Origin: Flavobacterium supellecticarium
GTDB taxonomy: Bacteria > Bacteroidota > Bacteroidia > Flavobacteriales > Flavobacteriaceae
Assembly: GCF_004801375.1 (NCBI RefSeq)
Contig: NZ_SSNZ01000002.1
Coordinates: 910,478 to 974,477 of the forward strand
DNA length: 64,000 nucleotides
Reading direction: 5' to 3'
A model generated the notes under the pieces. That model made no database searches, was not told the origin of the DNA, and saw only the letters and a list, made by a program, of their open reading frames with translations. Made by a program: the position numbers and the translations under genes. Every line of letters starts with the position of its first letter. Within the stretch, counting starts at the first letter, position 1. Positions 25,804 through 34,380 of the stretch are shown here, in pieces.

Positions 25804-25911
25804 ATTGGTAATAGTCAATTTATGTTCCAATGTGAAAAACAAGACAAATTGGCGTTTTAGCACTTAAATTTACAAAAAATAAATGCCAAAATGGCGTAAA
25901 ATCGGACAGAA

Positions 25912-26295
25912 ATGGGATTTTTGGATAAAATATTCGGAGGACAGGAAGAAGCTGTTCCTTCAAAGGTGAACTGGAAACGTTTAGAAACGACCACTTTGGA
26001 TGCGATTGCGGAACAGTCTTTCGAAAAACCGGTGGTTATTTTTAAACACAGTACCCGATGTAGCATTAGCCGTATGGCTTTAAAACAATTTGAACGGGAA
26101 TATGCTTTGGACGACGAGCTGGATGTGTATTTTTTGGATTTACTGGAACACCGACCGCTTTCGAATGGGATAGCGGAGCGTTTTGGTGTACAACACGAAT
26201 CGCCGCAACTTATAGTGATCAAAGATGGGAAAGCGGTGTATAACGCTTCCCATAGCGCGATACAGGCCGACGATCTGAAACGATGGGCCGAATAA
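25912..26295 (+). CDS. ytxJ: Bacillithiol system redox-active protein YtxJ
   Basis: A 127-residue monothiol thioredoxin-fold protein. The active site is 'VVIFKHSTRCSISRMAL' with a single Cys50 (TRCSIS), typical for YtxJ. The rest of the fold is visible: 'DELDVYFLDLLEHRPLSNGIAERFGVQHESPQLIVIKDGKAVYNASH' including the cis-proline (SPQ). The family is thought to remove bacillithiol from modified proteins. Its presence suggests that the organism makes bacillithiol. It is divergent from clpB, so both sit in a stress context. Confidence 0.92.
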   Translation: MGFLDKIFGGQEEAVPSKVNWKRLETTTLDAIAEQSFEKPVVIFKHSTRCSISRMALKQFEREYALDDELDVYFLDLLEHRPLSNGIAERFGVQHESPQLIVIKDGKAVYNASHSAIQADDLKRWAE

Positions 26296-26324
26296 AAAGA
26301 GGTTCCATTCGGAACCTCTTTTTT
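26294..26324. terminator. Bidirectional terminator between ytxJ and argH
   Basis: AAAAAGAGGTTCC, loop attc, GGAACCTCTTTTTT, located between the convergent stops of ytxJ and the arginine operon. Confidence 0.85.
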
Positions 26325-26326
26325 AT

Positions 26327-27607
26327 TTATAGTACTGCCTGCATTTTTTGACGGATCTCATCCAGACACAAATTATTAATACTACCTTCGTGGGTATGAG
26401 AAATCGCTTCCGGGGCAGTATAAGTCCCTTTTTCAATTTGTTCCGCTACGATTTTATACGCATCGCGAAACGGAATGCCCCGGGTTACCAGTTCGTTCAG
26501 TGTATCAACGGTAAAGAGGTGTTTGTATTTCGAATCCTTTAAAATGGAGGTGTTTACTTCGATGTTCTGTAGTGCATAACAGGTCATCTCCAAACAGGAT
26601 TTTAAATTTTCCACAGCTGGAAATAAGCCTTCTTTTAACAACTGAAATTCCCTGTGATAACCACTGGGCAGGTTATTCGTTAGTAACGTCAGCTCGTAAG
26701 GAAGACTTTGTATTTTATTGCATTTACCGCGGATCAGTTCAAACAAATCCGGATTTTTTTTATGCGGCATAATACTTGACCCCGTGGTTAAATGACCGGG
26801 AAGCCTGATAAAATCAAAATTCTGGCACAGATACAAGCACGCATCGGTTGCCATTTTCGATAAGGTTGCTGCGATGCTACTCATTGCAAAAGCGGCTGTT
26901 TTTTCGGACTTACCGCGGCTCATTTGTGCGGCTACAACATTGTATTTCAAGGTCGAAAATTTTAGCGATTGTGTGGTATGCATACGATCGATCGGAAACG
27001 AACTACCATAGCCGGCTGCCGAACCCAACGGATTTTGATCCACTACTTGTAGCGCGGCATTTAATACGATAATATCGTCGATAAGACTTTCGGCATAGGC
27101 AGAAAACCACAGGCCAAACGACGATGGCATGGCGATTTGCATATGCGTATAGCCCGGTAATAAAACGTCCTGATACTTTTCGGCAAGAACAAGCAGTAAT
27201 TCAAATAATTCCGTAATCAGGTTTTTCAGTTCGCCGATTTCGGTTTTTAAATAAAGATGTACAGCCACCAAAACCTGATCGTTTCGGGAACGTGCCATAT
27301 GGATTTTTTTCCCGGTGGCGCCCAATTTTTCAATCAGCATAAATTCGATTTTGGAATGTACATCTTCAAAATCCGTATCGATGGTAAAACTTTTACTGTT
27401 GCAATATTGCAGAATATCTTCCAGTACCAGAACGATATCGGTGGCTTCCTGTTCTTTTAATAGACCTGTTTTGGCCAGCATTTTGGCATGGGCAATCGAA
27501 GCCAGTACATCGTATCGGGCGAGTACCAGATCCAGTTCCCGGTCGTTTCCAACGGTAAAGTTTTCTATTTTCTGATCGGTGGCGATCCCTTTGTCCCATA
27601 GTTTCAT
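26327..27607 (-). CDS. argH: Argininosuccinate lyase
   Basis: A 426-residue enzyme that splits argininosuccinate to arginine and fumarate, the last step of the pathway. The fumarase/aspartase signature 'GSSIMPHKKNPDLFELIRGK' is present, as are 'HMARSRNDQVLVAVHLY' and 'LPGYTHMQIAMPSSFGLWFSAYAESLIDD'. Slightly shorter than the E. coli enzyme, as usual in Bacteroidota. I use the ATG at 27607 (MKLWDKGIATD), which starts just 2 bp after the deacylase gene's stop at 27609. A longer frame only adds shadow sequence from the upstream gene. Confidence 0.95.
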   Translation of the reverse strand: MKLWDKGIATDQKIENFTVGNDRELDLVLARYDVLASIAHAKMLAKTGLLKEQEATDIVLVLEDILQYCNSKSFTIDTDFEDVHSKIEFMLIEKLGATGKKIHMARSRNDQVLVAVHLYLKTEIGELKNLITELFELLLVLAEKYQDVLLPGYTHMQIAMPSSFGLWFSAYAESLIDDIIVLNAALQVVDQNPLGSAAGYGSSFPIDRMHTTQSLKFSTLKYNVVAAQMSRGKSEKTAAFAMSSIAATLSKMATDACLYLCQNFDFIRLPGHLTTGSSIMPHKKNPDLFELIRGKCNKIQSLPYELTLLTNNLPSGYHREFQLLKEGLFPAVENLKSCLEMTCYALQNIEVNTSILKDSKYKHLFTVDTLNELVTRGIPFRDAYKIVAEQIEKGTYTAPEAISHTHEGSINNLCLDEIRQKMQAVL

Positions 27608-27608
27608 A

Positions 27609-28688
27609 CTATTCTGTTTTTTTGTTAAAAAAGCCATTGAGGATTTCGATATACAAAGCGATTCCTGTTTCAATTTCATGGCGGTAAATAAATTCATTGG
27701 CCGTATGGGAACGCAGCGAATTCCCGGGACCTAATTTTAAAGATTGACAACTTAAAACCGATTGATCGGAAAGGGTAGGCGAACCGTAGGTCGTACGCCC
27801 CAACGCGACACCCGATCGAACCAATGGATGTTCCGGCGCGATGGAAGAAGCGTTGAGATGCATCGATCGCGGTTGTACTGTTGCGTTTACGGATTGTACA
27901 ACTGTATCGAGAATTTCAGTATTACTATATTGATCATTAACACGGATGTCGACTACCAGTTGGCATTCGGATGGTACTACATTGTGTTGTTTTCCGGCAT
28001 TGACCTGTGTAACGGTCATTTTTACCGGGCCGAGTATTTCGGATACTTTTTCAAAGCGATAGTTCCGAAACCATTCGATTACGTTTAACGCATTATAAAT
28101 CGGATTGTCCGGGTTGTCGTGTGCCGCGTGACTGGCGGTTCCGTGTACGGTTATGTCTAATACCAAAAGTCCTTTTTCGGCTATGGCCAATTGCATTTCG
28201 GTCGGTTCGCCCACAATGGCACAATCCAGTTCCGGAAGGTGTTGTAACACGCTATTCAGACCATTTGGACCGCTGCTTTCTTCTTCGGCGGAAGCCACAA
28301 TCACGATGTTATGCGATAGGTTTTCCTGTGGATAAAAATAAACGAATGTAGCCAGTAGCGACACGAGACAGCCGCCGGCATCATTACTACCCAACCCGAA
28401 TATTTTCCCGTCTTCTTCCAAAGCGGTAAACGGATCGAGCGTATAGGCCTGATTGGGTTTTACGGTATCGTGATGGGAATTGAGTAATAACGTAGGCTTT
28501 GTACTGTCGAAATGACGATTATAGGCCCAGAGGTTATTATTCTCCCGATTATAGGGAATGGTATGCTGTTCGAACCAGTCGGCTAGTAGCAATGCTGTTT
28601 GGTTTTCTTCTCCGGAAAAAGAAGGCGTTTCGATTAGCTTTTTTAATAAAAGAATCGCTTCGGCGGTTAAAGTGGGTATCGTTTTCAT
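27609..28688 (-). CDS. argE: M20 family N-acylornithine/N-acylcitrulline deacylase
   Basis: A 359-residue zinc peptidase-like deacylase. Metal motifs are 'LLNSHHDTVKPN' (His and Asp), 'GLGSNDAGGCLVSLL' and 'IVIVASAEEESSGPNGL' (catalytic EE). It sits between argB and argH. In a pathway with an ArgF'-type carbamoyltransferase the substrate is most likely N-acylcitrulline (acetyl or succinyl), not N-acetylornithine; that is inferred from the pathway. The ATG at 28688 lies 2 bp after the argB stop. Confidence 0.85.
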   Translation of the reverse strand: MKTIPTLTAEAILLLKKLIETPSFSGEENQTALLLADWFEQHTIPYNRENNNLWAYNRHFDSTKPTLLLNSHHDTVKPNQAYTLDPFTALEEDGKIFGLGSNDAGGCLVSLLATFVYFYPQENLSHNIVIVASAEEESSGPNGLNSVLQHLPELDCAIVGEPTEMQLAIAEKGLLVLDITVHGTASHAAHDNPDNPIYNALNVIEWFRNYRFEKVSEILGPVKMTVTQVNAGKQHNVVPSECQLVVDIRVNDQYSNTEILDTVVQSVNATVQPRSMHLNASSIAPEHPLVRSGVALGRTTYGSPTLSDQSVLSCQSLKLGPGNSLRSHTANEFIYRHEIETGIALYIEILNGFFNKKTE

Positions 28689-28690
28689 AG

Positions 28691-29479
28691 TTACAGCTGG
28701 ATGATGGTACATATTGCATTTTGATTTTCTAAAGTGGATAGGTTTCCGATGATCACGCGATCAACGCCTTTTGTCAATGCGCTGAAACAATTATCGAGTT
28801 TGGGAATCATTCCCGAATAAATGGCACCGATAGCCAGCAGATCGCGGTATTTCGATGTCGTTAGTATTGGAATCAGAGACGATTCGTCGTTGGTATTAAT
28901 CAAAACACCTTGTTTTTCAAAGCAATAGATGATTTTTACCGAATAGGCATCCGACAAAGCGATACCCAGTTCCGCGGCAATGGTATCGGCATTGGTATTG
29001 AGCAACAGACCTTTTCCGTCGTGCGTGATGGCACAAAATACCGGTACCGCTTTTGTACTAAGCAGTGAAAGGAGTTGCGGAGTATTAATATGACGGATAT
29101 CGCCCACAAAACCGAAATCGATATCCTGAACGGTTCTTTTCTCCGATTGAATCAGATTACCATCGGCTCCGGAAAAACCAAAAGCCGGACATTCCAAGGC
29201 GCTGAGTTGCGCGACAATTCGTTTATTGATCAACCCAGCATAGGTCATTACAACCACATCCAGCATCGGCTGATCGGTTATACGGCGGCCATCCACCATT
29301 TGCGTTTCGAGGTTTAGCGCTTCTGCAATTTTACTGGCTTCTTTACCGCCGCCATGTACCAGAATTTTGGCACCTTTTAGCTGAGAAAAAGCAGTAAGCG
29401 CCTGTTGCAAAGCAATCGGATCATCAATTATATTTCCGCCGATTTTAGCAAGGGTTAGTTCCGGTTTAGCTTTTTTCAT
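28691..29479 (-). CDS. argB: N-acylglutamate kinase (acetylglutamate kinase family)
   Basis: A 262-residue amino-acid kinase that phosphorylates N-acetyl- or N-succinylglutamate. The glycine-rich phosphate loops 'LAKIGGNIIDDPIAL' and 'ILVHGGGKEASKIAE' are intact, as are 'GRRITDQPMLDVVVM' and 'LLLNTNADTIAAELGIAL'. Short C-terminus without the N-terminal helix of arginine-inhibited enzymes, so feedback control by arginine is less likely at this protein. The first 14 bp overlap the end of argF', which suggests translational coupling. Confidence 0.93.
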   Translation of the reverse strand: MKKAKPELTLAKIGGNIIDDPIALQQALTAFSQLKGAKILVHGGGKEASKIAEALNLETQMVDGRRITDQPMLDVVVMTYAGLINKRIVAQLSALECPAFGFSGADGNLIQSEKRTVQDIDFGFVGDIRHINTPQLLSLLSTKAVPVFCAITHDGKGLLLNTNADTIAAELGIALSDAYSVKIIYCFEKQGVLINTNDESSLIPILTTSKYRDLLAIGAIYSGMIPKLDNCFSALTKGVDRVIIGNLSTLENQNAICTIIQL

Positions 29480-30419
29480 CCTGTAAAATTTTAGTCAGTA
29501 TTGCCTGTGTGGCATAAGTTCTGTTATTCGCCTGCGGAATCACTATGGAATTTTCACCATCCAAAACCGCATCGCTCACAATCTGGTTACGGCGTACCGG
29601 AAGACAATGCATAAACTTAGCCTGGTTGGTAAGCGCCATTTTTTCCGGGGTTACCATCCACGACAAATCCTGAGAGGTAATAGCACCATAATCGTTGTAA
29701 TTGCTCCAGTTTTTGGCATAAATAAAATCGGCATTCTCAAAAGCCTTATCCTGGTTGTACACTATGGTACTGTTTTGCGTGATTTCGGGATTGAGTTCAT
29801 AACCTTCCGGATGGGTGATCACAAAATCGACATTAGCCTTTTGCATCATTTTGACAAATGAATTTGGAACCGCATGGGGTAAGGCCTTCGGATGTGGCGC
29901 CCAGGTTAACACCACTTTTGGTTTTTGTAGGGTTTTATATTCCTGTATGGTTAGTATATCGGCTACGGCCTGTAACGGATGTTCCGAAGAGCCTTCGAGA
30001 CTGATCACCGGAATAGAAACGGCTTTTATAAAAGCGTTGATCACATATTCTGCTTCGTCTTTTTCCTTATCGGTTAGCGTTGGAAAACTACGGATTGCTA
30101 TGATATCGCAGTATTGCGCAACCACCTGCGCGGCTTCTTTGATATGTTCGGATTTAGCGCCATCCATCACGGCGCCATCTTCAAATTCCAGACTCCAGCT
30201 TTCGGTATTCAGGTTTAAAGTGATACAATTCATTCCCAGATTAGCCGCGGCTTTTTGCGTACTCAATCGGGTTCGCAGACTTGGATTAAAAAATAAAAGC
30301 CCAATGGTTTTATTGGTACCTAATGCTTTATGTGCATAAGGATCGGATTTGATCTGTTTGGCCAGTAATAACAGCTCGTCGAGATCGTCTATATGGTTTA
30401 CGGATGTAAAATGTTTCAT
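29466..30419 (-). CDS. argF': N-acylornithine carbamoyltransferase, Bacteroidota ArgF' type
   Basis: A 317-residue transcarbamylase acting on N-acylated ornithine. Carbamoyl phosphate site: 'FFNPSLRTRLSTQKAAANLGM'. 'TWAPHPKALPHAVPNSF' and 'HCLPVRRNQIVSDAVLD' are typical of the acylornithine branch. The B. fragilis relative is an N-succinylornithine enzyme in which a proline in 'DGDKPEH' sets specificity, against glutamate in the acetylornithine enzyme (from memory). Here the aligned stretch is 'DGAKSEH' with Ser90, neither of the two. Substrate therefore stays open between succinyl and acetyl. Confidence 0.9.
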   Translation of the reverse strand: MKHFTSVNHIDDLDELLLLAKQIKSDPYAHKALGTNKTIGLLFFNPSLRTRLSTQKAAANLGMNCITLNLNTESWSLEFEDGAVMDGAKSEHIKEAAQVVAQYCDIIAIRSFPTLTDKEKDEAEYVINAFIKAVSIPVISLEGSSEHPLQAVADILTIQEYKTLQKPKVVLTWAPHPKALPHAVPNSFVKMMQKANVDFVITHPEGYELNPEITQNSTIVYNQDKAFENADFIYAKNWSNYNDYGAITSQDLSWMVTPEKMALTNQAKFMHCLPVRRNQIVSDAVLDGENSIVIPQANNRTYATQAILTKILQDEKS

Positions 30420-30425
30420 GGTGTT

Positions 30426-31562
30426 TTAGTCTAAAGTGGCAAGGACTTTTTCGAGTCCGTTTACAAATAAATCGATCTGTTTTTGGGTGATGGATAAGGG
30501 CGGAAGAAGGCGCAAAAGATTTTTCTGCGATGCATTTCCGGTAAAAATATGAGCCTCGTAAATCAGTTTCTGACGTAATGCGCTAACGTCGAAATCGAAT
30601 TCCAGTCCAAGCATCAGTCCTTTACCCTTTATCTTTTTTACCGCAGGAATTTGTTTAACCTGTGCTATAAAATAATCATGGATCAAAGTGACATTTGCGA
30701 TCAGTTGTTCCTGTTCGATGGTTTCCAAAACCGACAAAGCCGCTGCACAGGCCAGGTGATTTCCGCCGAAGGTAGTACCCAATAAACCGTAGGATGCTTT
30801 AAATTTTGGATGGATCAGAATTCCGCCGATAGGGAAACCATTGCCCATTCCTTTGGCAACCGAAATAATATCCGGCTGAATCGCATGATGCTGGTGTGCA
30901 AAAAACGTCCCGGAACGTCCATAGCCACTTTGGATTTCATCCAGAATCAGGACAACATTATTCGCATTACAGATCTGTTGTAAAAACTGAAAAAACGCTG
31001 TAGTTCCCTCGTCCAGGCCACCTACGCCCTGAATTCCCTCGATGATCACGGCGCAAACATCCCCTTTGGCGATTTCCAATGCAACGGCATCACTATCGTT
31101 TAACGGAAGAAAAACAACCTCGTGTTTGCTGTTAAGCGGCGCTACAATCGAAGGATTATCGGTTACCGCCACAGCGGCTGAGGTTCGCCCGTGAAACGCT
31201 TTTTGAAACGCAATCACTTTTGATTTTCCGTTGTGAAAGGAAGCCAGTTTTAAAGCATTCTCATTGGCTTCGGCACCGGAATTACACAAAAACAGCGAAT
31301 AGTCGGGATAACCGGATAGGGAAGTCAGCTTTTGCGCCAATTGTTCCTGTATCGGGTTTTGAATGGAATTGGAATAAAAACCGATTTTTCCAACCTGATC
31401 GGTAATGGCTTTTACATAGGCCGGATGAGAATGACCAATGGAAATCACACCGTGACCCCCATAAAAATCAAGATATTCCTGGTTGTTAGTATCCCATACC
31501 GTTGCGTTTAAAGCGCGGACAGGAGTGAGGTTGTATATTGGATAAACATTAAATAAAGACAT
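30426..31562 (-). CDS. argD: N-acylornithine aminotransferase (class III, PLP)
   Basis: A 378-residue aminotransferase converting N-acylglutamate semialdehyde to N-acylornithine. Signatures: 'LDFYGGHGVISIGHSHPAYV', 'FLCNSGAEANENALKLA', 'VVLILDEIQSGYGRSGTFFAHQ' with the PLP aspartate, and 'DIISVAKGMGNGFPIGGILI' with the Schiff-base lysine. Normal length. It starts 19 bp after argC and is followed 6 bp later by argF'. Confidence 0.93.
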   Translation of the reverse strand: MSLFNVYPIYNLTPVRALNATVWDTNNQEYLDFYGGHGVISIGHSHPAYVKAITDQVGKIGFYSNSIQNPIQEQLAQKLTSLSGYPDYSLFLCNSGAEANENALKLASFHNGKSKVIAFQKAFHGRTSAAVAVTDNPSIVAPLNSKHEVVFLPLNDSDAVALEIAKGDVCAVIIEGIQGVGGLDEGTTAFFQFLQQICNANNVVLILDEIQSGYGRSGTFFAHQHHAIQPDIISVAKGMGNGFPIGGILIHPKFKASYGLLGTTFGGNHLACAAALSVLETIEQEQLIANVTLIHDYFIAQVKQIPAVKKIKGKGLMLGLEFDFDVSALRQKLIYEAHIFTGNASQKNLLRLLPPLSITQKQIDLFVNGLEKVLATLD

Positions 31563-31581
31563 TGTTAAAAAATTAAAGGGG

Positions 31582-32547
31582 TTAAAAACTGCCTGATTTT
31601 AGTTGCAGTCCGGTTTTTTCGTCCAGACCAAACATCAGGTTCATATTTTGTATCGCCTGTCCCGAAGCACCTTTTATCAGGTTATCGATAATGGAAGTGA
31701 TTAACAGGTACTTTCCTTTTTTTTCCAGACTGATGATACATTTGTTGGTTTGCACGACCTGTTTTAGATGAATGGTGTCGGTAGTAACAACTACAAAAGG
31801 ATCGTTCTGATAAAAAGTTTTGTATAAGGCAACAATTGCATCCAGCGATTTCTCTGTTTGGGTATATAGAGTCGCGAAGATTCCACGACTAAAATCCCCA
31901 CGGTTTGGAATAAACAGCAACTCCTGATTAAAACCGGGTTGCAGTTTGTCCAGACTTTGTTGGATTTCGTCAAGATGCTGGTGTTCAAAAGCTTTGTAAT
32001 GCGACATATTATTCGTACGCCAACTGTGATGCGTAGTCCCGGAAGGTTGTACACCAGCACCCGTACTACCGGTAGTCGCGTTGATATGAATACTGTTTTG
32101 TAGTTCCTGATGTTGTGCTAAAGGTACTAATGCCAGTTGTATCGCAGTAGCAAAGCAACCTGGATTGGCTACAAACTGAGTCATTTTGATCTTTTTACGG
32201 TTTAGTTCCGGCAGCCCGTACACAAAAGAACCGGCATCGGGATGTAAACGAAAATCATTACCCAGATCGATAATACGCGTATGGGAAGCAAAATGGTGTT
32301 TTTCAAGAAATGCCTTCGACTGACCGTGACCTAAGCAAAGAAAAACAAGATTTACTTCGGGATTGATCGTATCGGTAAAGAGCAGATCCGTATCGCCCAA
32401 TAAATCCTGATGAACTTTTGCAACGGGTTTCCCGGCATTGGTCGTGCTATAGACAAAGTCGACGGTTGTTTTGGGATGGTTTTGGAGCAAACGTAATAAC
32501 TCTCCGGCGGTATAGCCCGAACCGCCAATAATACCTGTCTTAATCAT
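31582..32547 (-). CDS. argC: N-acetyl-gamma-glutamyl-phosphate reductase
   Basis: A 321-residue NADPH-dependent reductase. Dinucleotide motif 'GIIGGSGYTAGELLRLL' at the N-terminus, catalytic Cys in 'QFVANPGCFATAIQLALVPL', and 'GSTGAGVQPSGTTHHSWRTNNMSHYKAFEHQH' carrying the active-site His. The ATG at 32547 overlaps the argG stop by 8 bp (coupled start); an in-frame ATG at 32559 would add four residues. Confidence 0.94.
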   Translation of the reverse strand: MIKTGIIGGSGYTAGELLRLLQNHPKTTVDFVYSTTNAGKPVAKVHQDLLGDTDLLFTDTINPEVNLVFLCLGHGQSKAFLEKHHFASHTRIIDLGNDFRLHPDAGSFVYGLPELNRKKIKMTQFVANPGCFATAIQLALVPLAQHQELQNSIHINATTGSTGAGVQPSGTTHHSWRTNNMSHYKAFEHQHLDEIQQSLDKLQPGFNQELLFIPNRGDFSRGIFATLYTQTEKSLDAIVALYKTFYQNDPFVVVTTDTIHLKQVVQTNKCIISLEKKGKYLLITSIIDNLIKGASGQAIQNMNLMFGLDEKTGLQLKSGSF

Positions 32548-33757
32548 AATTGAGTGCATTTACCTGTGAATAAATAGTTTGTGCATTTCCAAGGATTTTG
32601 ATAAAACCCTTTGCGTCCGTAGCCGTCCAGGCATTGTTCATTTCGCCATACTGACCCAATTCGGTGTTCATTAGATCATGTTCCGAGACAATACCATCGA
32701 GCGAAAAATGATAGGGTTTTAGGGTAACGGTGACTGTTCCACTTACGGTTTGCTGCGTATCGGTTAGAAACGTTTCGATATTACGCATCACCGGATCGAG
32801 GTATTGGCCTTCGTGAAAAAGCATACCATACCAATTCCCCAGTTGTTCCTTCCAGTATTGTTGCCATTTACTTAACACATGTTTCTCGAGTAAGTGATGT
32901 GCTTTGATAATAATCAGCGGAGCGGCGGCTTCAAAACCGACACGTCCTTTAATCCCGATAATGGTATCGCCCACATGAATGTCACGACCAATCGCAAAAG
33001 CAGTGGCTAAACTTTCAAGTTTGGCGATATTGGTTGTTGGAGCAGCTTTTTCGCCGTTTACAGCTATCAGTTCGCCTTTTTCAAATTCAAGAACGACGTT
33101 CTCGGGTGTTGTTTTTTGTAATGGCGACGGATACGCTTCGTCCGGTAACGGAAGATGTGAGGTTAGCGTTTCCTTTCCGCCTACACTGGTTCCCCAGATT
33201 CCTTTATTGATCGAATATTGCGCCTTTTCCCAAGAATAGAAAACCCCTTGTTTTTCGAGATAATCGACTTCTTCCTGACGGGATAATGCAAGATCGCGTA
33301 TAGGGGTAATGATTTTAATTTCCGGCGCTATAGTTTGAAAAATAAGATCAAAACGAATTTGATCATTTCCGGCTCCGGTACTTCCGTGGGCTATCGCATC
33401 GGCTCCTATTTTTTGAGCATAACGGACGATTTCCAATGCCTGAAAAACCCTTTCGGCACTTACCGAAAGCGGATAGGTATTGTTTTTTAGTACATTCCCG
33501 AAAACGAGGTATTTGATGGCTTTCTGATAATATTTTTCAATAATGTTACAATTGGTATGCTGAAAACTTCCCAATTCGTAGGCGCGGGTCGTGATGGCTT
33601 CTAATTCGGCTACCGAAAAACCACCGGTATTTACCAAAACGGTATGCACCTGATACCCTTTATTTTGCAGGTATTTCAGGCAAAAAGACGTATCGAGTCC
33701 GCCGCTATAGGCTACAACTATTTTTTTGATTTCCTTGGCTGTAGGTTGTGCTGTCAT
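32540..33757 (-). CDS. argG: Argininosuccinate synthase
   Basis: A 405-residue ATP-dependent ligase joining citrulline and aspartate. The N-terminal P-loop-like 'KIVVAYSGGLDTSFCLKYL' is clear, as are 'DAIAHGSTGAGNDQIRFDL' and 'PIRDLALSRQEEVDYLEKQG'. Full length. Second gene of the operon, 5 bp after the GNAT gene. Confidence 0.95.
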   Translation of the reverse strand: MTAQPTAKEIKKIVVAYSGGLDTSFCLKYLQNKGYQVHTVLVNTGGFSVAELEAITTRAYELGSFQHTNCNIIEKYYQKAIKYLVFGNVLKNNTYPLSVSAERVFQALEIVRYAQKIGADAIAHGSTGAGNDQIRFDLIFQTIAPEIKIITPIRDLALSRQEEVDYLEKQGVFYSWEKAQYSINKGIWGTSVGGKETLTSHLPLPDEAYPSPLQKTTPENVVLEFEKGELIAVNGEKAAPTTNIAKLESLATAFAIGRDIHVGDTIIGIKGRVGFEAAAPLIIIKAHHLLEKHVLSKWQQYWKEQLGNWYGMLFHEGQYLDPVMRNIETFLTDTQQTVSGTVTVTLKPYHFSLDGIVSEHDLMNTELGQYGEMNNAWTATDAKGFIKILGNAQTIYSQVNALNYD

Positions 33758-33762
33758 CGTAT

Positions 33763-34380
33763 TTATTTTTTTAAGAAAAGTGCCTGTTTGATATTTTTTA
33801 GTCGGCTTAACACTTTCTGATTAAAGGTATAGGTTGCTTTTGGCTTTCTTTTTTCGTTCGGATCGTATAACATTCCGGTGCAAAGACACATTTTGTTTTC
33901 CTTCCGCTGTAGAATGTCAAAATTCGAACAGGTCCTGCAACCGCTCCAAAAGCTCGGATCATCGGTTAGTTCCGAAAATGGCACCGGCCGGTAACCTAAA
34001 TCGGAATTGATTTTCATCACGGCCAGACCGGTAGTGATCCCAAAAATTTTAGCTTCGGGATACTTTTTTTGCGAATAGTCAAAAACAAACGTTTTGATTT
34101 TTTTAGCCAGTCCGAGGTGGCGGTAATCCGGATGGACAATAAGGCCCGAATGTGCCACAAACTTGCCATGACTCCAGCTTTCGATATAACAAAAACCGGC
34201 GAATTTTCCGTTTTCGAGTGCGATAACAGCATCCTGCATATCGATCTTTTTACGGATGTATTCCGGTGTCCTTTTGGCAATACCGGTGCATCTTTGTAAG
34301 GCTGAGGTTTCGATAGTATCGCAAATCTCTGCCGCATAGACATAATGCTCCTTTTGAGCAATAACAATGATTACATTCAT
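33763..34380 (-). CDS. GNAT family N-acyltransferase opening the arginine operon
   Basis: A 205-residue protein. Residues 1-145 are a GNAT fold: 'FAGFCYIESW', 'HSGLIVHPDYRHLGLAKKIKTFVF' with the acetyl-CoA loop R87-x2-G90-x-A92, and 'ATTGLAVMKINSDLGYRPV' type strand-helix end. A C-terminal extension carries C148-x2-C151 and C165-x-C167, a four-cysteine set that could bind zinc. No argA or argJ is in the operon, so this protein is a good candidate for glutamate N-acetyl- or N-succinyltransferase, the missing first step (inference from position). The ATG at 34380 follows a leader of about 315 nt. Confidence 0.8.
   Translation of the reverse strand: MNVIIVIAQKEHYVYAAEICDTIETSALQRCTGIAKRTPEYIRKKIDMQDAVIALENGKFAGFCYIESWSHGKFVAHSGLIVHPDYRHLGLAKKIKTFVFDYSQKKYPEAKIFGITTGLAVMKINSDLGYRPVPFSELTDDPSFWSGCRTCSNFDILQRKENKMCLCTGMLYDPNEKRKPKATYTFNQKVLSRLKNIKQALFLKK

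Noticed and set aside
25780..25870. CIRCE-like operator (TTAGCACTT at about 25856) before clpB
   Set aside because: Only one half-site is present; no matching GAGTGCTAA arm follows at the required spacing.
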